Below are positions 60,350-64,000 of a stretch of DNA of 64,000 bases, in pieces. The translations under genes were made by a program, and so were the position numbers. The notes under the pieces are model-generated. The model saw nothing but the letters and a program-made list of their open reading frames with translations, did no database searches and was not told the origin of the DNA. How positions within the stretch are numbered: the first letter of the stretch is position 1; every line of letters starts with the position of its first letter. Source of the DNA: Synchiropus splendidus (Eukaryota; Chordata; Actinopteri; Syngnathiformes; Callionymidae); contig NC_071334.1 in assembly GCF_027744825.2 (NCBI RefSeq), positions 58,099,437 to 58,163,436 of the forward strand, written 5' to 3'.

Positions 60350-62879
60350 CTGTCGATAAAGAAGTGGAAACATGGTTCACGTTAAACAACAAAGGGAACT
60401 GGAACATTTTCTGCCCAAAATATTCCAGACAATAAATACAGATTTGAGTCAAAGCACAGACACAGCTGCTGGTATTTCAAGCTCTTCAACATAGTTTAAC
60501 GCTAGAAGTGAAAGGAATCAGAGCAGGAAATTGAAGTATTTATCGCACAGTCGTTTAAGCCGTCCTGGCCGCCTGATGGTTTCCTCAGAGCAAAAACATA
60601 TTTTCTTCTCACGTGTTCGCATTTTGTCTGTAATCACAGCAGTAATTCACATTGTTTATAGAGACACACTGTTCAGACAGGAAAGAGATTTGTGGGTATG
60701 GTTTTGAAAGTTGAGCAGCTTCCTTAAAACAACTTCAACGACTAAATCGATGTAAAAGCACAGCAGAATCGCCTTCATGGACCTGGCCACACACACACAA
60801 GCGCCCGTAAATGCAATTCAGCTAAATCACACAGCAACTAGATAAGTCAATCTACCTCAAAACATATACATTTTGTTGATATAACCGGCAAATTTTATGC
60901 TGCACCTAAGGCTAAACAGTTACTAATCTTTTTCTTGTACTTATTTATTGCAAGACAAGACAGTATGATAGGTTTCATTGAGATATAGAACATTTTAAAA
61001 GGGGATTTAAAGAAGAGTACTTTCAGCAACCATTGTATTATTGTACTTTCATGTATTTTTTTTAAGAATATAATATACAGACACTTCTGTATGACCCAAT
61101 TAATATGGTAGAAAATCATTTACTTCATTTTCTGATGCTCATGTAGTTATGTAGTTGGTGAGCTGGAACCTTGCTTGAGAGGGAGAGGTGACTAGTGATG
61201 AGCAGAGATCATGAGGAGTGAAGAAGAGAGAGCGGATAAGGTAGAATGAGACAGGGTGACTGGGTTGTGTGATCAGTGATGGAGGAGAAGCAGCTACAGT
61301 GAAAGGGAAGCTTTATAGGTCGGTCGTGAGGCTGCCAGGATGTATGGTTTCAGAACTCGGACAAGAAGCAGAGTCTGAAGAGGCAGAGTGACAAGAAATG
61401 TGTAAATCAGAGGGACAGCTCATGTGGAAACGTTTGGAGACAAAGTTATGGAGGTCACTATGAAATGGTCGAGAGACCTTGGGCTAATGCGGTAAATGAA
61501 GAAGACAGGTGTGGCGAGGGAAGATGATGAAGAAGGGACGAGGGAGAGGAGACAGACTAGCTGTGGCAACATCAGCTGTGAAATGCTGGAAGGAGAAGGA
61601 ACTGTCGAAGATGTGAACATGCCAAAACTGTCATCAATTGAAATGTATTTTAATATTGGAATCAATTAAAACTACAGTCAAATCCTTGTATATTGTGGCA
61701 AGATAGGTGATTATGACTTTGTACTTCTGAAATCCAATGAACTTTTTCGGTCAAAAAGTTCACTTGAAGTCCAAAGATGTCTTCCTCAGTACACATTACA
61801 AAAGCAGTTCTTCAAACAACAAGTCATCCGATATCCTGATGAGGTAAAACAAAGAATCGGAAAACACACATCAGCAGAAACGAGAAGGCAAAACCTCAGC
61901 ATGCAAACTGAAAAGTCAGTAGAGGAAAGGTCCAGACTGCAGAATATTCTGATGGTCCCATAGAGAAGAGCTGGGATCGCAGAGATAATGAGTGAGTAAC
62001 TGGAGTGCTCTTTTGATGTCTTCACGGACATCCTGCTGAAGGAAGCTGTCGGCACATCAGCCGCATCACTTTTCGCCTTGCAATGAGGAAGACAACCCAG
62101 GACACTGATGCCGGGATACACAGAAAATACCCACTTGCTTGGCAATAGAAGCAAAACTTGGAAGCAAATTTTAATGAATATGCTTCTGGTAGGTGACACA
62201 CTATGCAGCGACTTAAATTGTAATTATGCAGGAGATCGTGGTGCATCTAAAGATTGGTGTGTGGGGACGAGAAAAATGAAATCTGAAGCTGATTTAATTT
62301 GACAGCTCACTCAATGAACTGCAGTATAGCAGACACTAGTCAACAAACAGGTGCTATGTGTGGGATTTGAGTGGGACTCATTTTAGACCAACAAACTTTT
62401 TGACTGGACAGTTGACCAATTTAATGCACAACATTAGGAAAGCCATTACTATCTCTGTTGCCGACAGAAATAAGCGCCAAAGTTGTGTGTAAACCTGAAC
62501 TACAATGTGAATGATGAAGTGGCCAAATGAAGGGCTCATTTATTAAAAGTGTGTGAAGAGCAAGAATCTTATGCGGCTGACAGGCTCCCTTCACGCAATT
62601 TATAGTGATGGGATACAGTCACTACTGCACATTTGAATTTTGGAATCCAACACTGGAAAGAAATGACCACCGGCCACAATAAAGTCCTGAGGATTATGTA
62701 TAAATCACACTAAAATAAAAGTGCTGTTGCTGCACCTTTTAGTCTTGCTGCAGTAATAGCATAATTCTTCTTTAAAAGATAAGAGCGGAGCCGGCAACCA
62801 AATAAGGATAAATTCCCTGAACACGTTGAGTAATACAGATGAATCAGTGTTCCCAGAATGTTTTCATTCAATCCATCAC
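60350..62879 (-). other. dcc: dcc intron 3
   Basis: This 2.5 kb intron lies at the Ig2-Ig3 boundary. A LINE reverse-transcriptase relic occupies about 61190-61640. I see nothing else identifiable. Confidence 0.85.
61190..61640 (+). pseudogene. LINE (non-LTR retrotransposon) C-terminal reverse-transcriptase relic
   Basis: The plus strand, opposite to dcc, is G/A-rich and can be read in broken frames as VKGKLYRSVVR (about 61300) and, further on, RDSSCGNVW / TAHVETFGDKVMEVTMKW (about 61417-61470). This follows the family pattern LYRxVVRPAMLYG...IRGTAHVERFGDKVREARLRW found at the C-terminus of many fish LINE polymerases. Frameshifts and stops interrupt it, and neither the endonuclease nor the catalytic polymerase part is present. 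The LINE clade cannot be fixed from this fragment. Confidence 0.65.
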
Positions 62880-63167
62880 CTGGTAGCACGCGCAGTTCAG
62901 CATCTGTTCCTGTCCTGGTGCTGCTTGGGTTGTCAGCCAGACAGCGGTACGTGGCCGAGTCAGGAGGTTGGACTCGGCTAACTTGGAGAGTGCCGGAAGG
63001 CAGCGCAGCAAGTCGGGAGTCTGGGTCAAAGAGCAGTGGCAGATCCTCCCTGTTTTTCTGCCACCGAATGATAGGCTTGGGGTCACCCGACACCTCGCAG
63101 CGGAGTAGAGCCGTGTCCCCGAGGTATGATGACACCGACTCGGTGGGGACGACGACTCTCAGTGGAC
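62880..63167 (-). CDS. dcc: dcc exon 3: Ig domain 2
   Basis: This 288 bp exon (96 codons, phase 1 in and out) encodes a whole I-set immunoglobulin domain. On the minus strand it follows the acceptor gcctcaag and ends at CCAG|gtgatg. The protein opens with PLRVVVPTESVSSYLGD, has the first core cysteine in LLRCEVSG, the core tryptophan in IIRWQKN, and the second cysteine in DSATYRCLADNPSS, then closes with ELRVLP. The spacing and the PSGTLQVSRVQP strand match DCC Ig2. In the family this domain forms part of the bent four-Ig horseshoe at the receptor tip. Both phase-1 borders mean the domain could be skipped without a frameshift. Exon number is inferred from the mammalian gene; the domain identity is seen directly. 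Confidence 0.97.
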
Positions 63168-64000
63168 CTTGAGGCAGACGAGACAGAAAAAAAGTTAAGT
63201 ACCAGCTGAAAAGTTAAATAGATCAATTTCAAATCTTCCATTTTTTTGTGTATATAGATGAGGAAGTTAAAAGAAAGGGGATCTAAATTCCTAATAAAAT
63301 GTATGTTGTCATTTGCAGCCTGAAAATAAATCAAAAGAAAATCATCCAGTGTAACCTTGAAGATGAGAAACCTCTAGGAGAAAACCTTAGGTTTGAGAAG
63401 ACATTGCTCCAGTTTCATCTACAGAGAGTTCAGTGAATGAGCTGCCATAACCACAGCCAAGACCAGCACTGGTACCACTGCACGTCACCCTGAGTGCACA
63501 CTATTAGCTTGCAGGTGAGACAAGAGAGACAAGGTGACCTGACAACGACGCTTACTCAGATGAAGAGAATCATCCAGACAACTTTGAACCACGCAGTGAC
63601 ATGCAACCCAGCAGGTGTTGTCGTAACTGAGAGGATGAGTTAGACCCTGAACTGTAGGAGGACACATGAAAGTCAGACACGGACAGGTCACAAAGTGTGG
63701 ACAGACAGCGCCAAGCCTTCTGTTTAGCACGCTCACTGTTTCTTGTCTGAACAGATCCACTTCAACAACAAATAGCCCGTAGCCTCGCAGACACACGAGA
63801 GAGCTGAGTGCCAGGCAGCTCTCACGTACAATGGAGGCTTGTCTCTATGTGGTTATGTTTTAATTTCAATATGTCTGCCAGTGCCTCTGGGCAGATTTAC
63901 TGTAATCTGCAGGAATTTATTTTGTTTTCCGGGTTAGTGGGTGGTTTTAAGACTTTCACTCCAGAGTACTTAAAATATTAATTTCTGTTTGAACCTTGGA
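63168..64000 (-). other. dcc: dcc intron 2, partial
   Basis: The last 833 bp of the window lie upstream of the Ig2 exon. No Ig1 exon is recognisable here. I see no repeat element. Confidence 0.8.

Overview
The window is a vertebrate intronic landscape, most likely from a teleost fish. The evidence is a compact multi-exon gene with GT-AG introns, many CA/TG microsatellites, and typical fish repeats: hAT, Tigger-like and mariner MITEs, LINE fragments, and a fish-type LINE/SINE tail. The species cannot be named from this sequence. There is no bacterial-style gene content, and almost every open reading frame outside the exons below looks like chance.

One gene dominates the window: the middle part of dcc (netrin receptor, 'deleted in colorectal carcinoma'), transcribed on the minus strand, so exon order runs from high to low coordinates. 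I located 16 consecutive coding exons with matching splice sites and phases. They total 2427 bp (809 codons, no stops) and run from Ig domain 2 (62880-63167) to the end of fibronectin III domain 5 (1103-1241). If the Ig2 exon is called exon 3, as in mammals, these are exons 3-18. Ig2 is one exon; Ig3, Ig4, FN1, FN2, FN4 and FN5 are two exons each; FN3 is three. The signal peptide and Ig1 lie beyond 64000. FN6, the transmembrane helix and the P1-P3 cytoplasmic motifs lie below position 1. Residue matches favour DCC over its paralogue neogenin throughout.

DCC is a single-pass axon-guidance receptor. Its Ig domains form the N-terminal horseshoe, and FN4-FN5(-FN6) carry the netrin-binding surfaces. 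Exon 17 keeps an in-frame internal 3' splice site at the same place as the regulated long/short isoform switch in mammals, which makes it the most interesting functional feature here.

Layout: 1-1102 partial intron 18 with an LTR-like relic; 1103-2126 exons 18 and 17; 2127-13872 exons 16-14 and their introns; 13873-27727 exons 13-12 with a 10.7 kb repeat-rich intron; 27728-35119 exons 11-8; 35120-46920 an 11.8 kb intron with a pentanucleotide array and a 483 bp inverted-repeat element; 46921-47439 exons 7-6; 47440-59538 a 12.1 kb intron; 59539-64000 exons 5-3 with a LINE remnant. No RNA genes, CRISPR arrays or second protein-coding gene were found.
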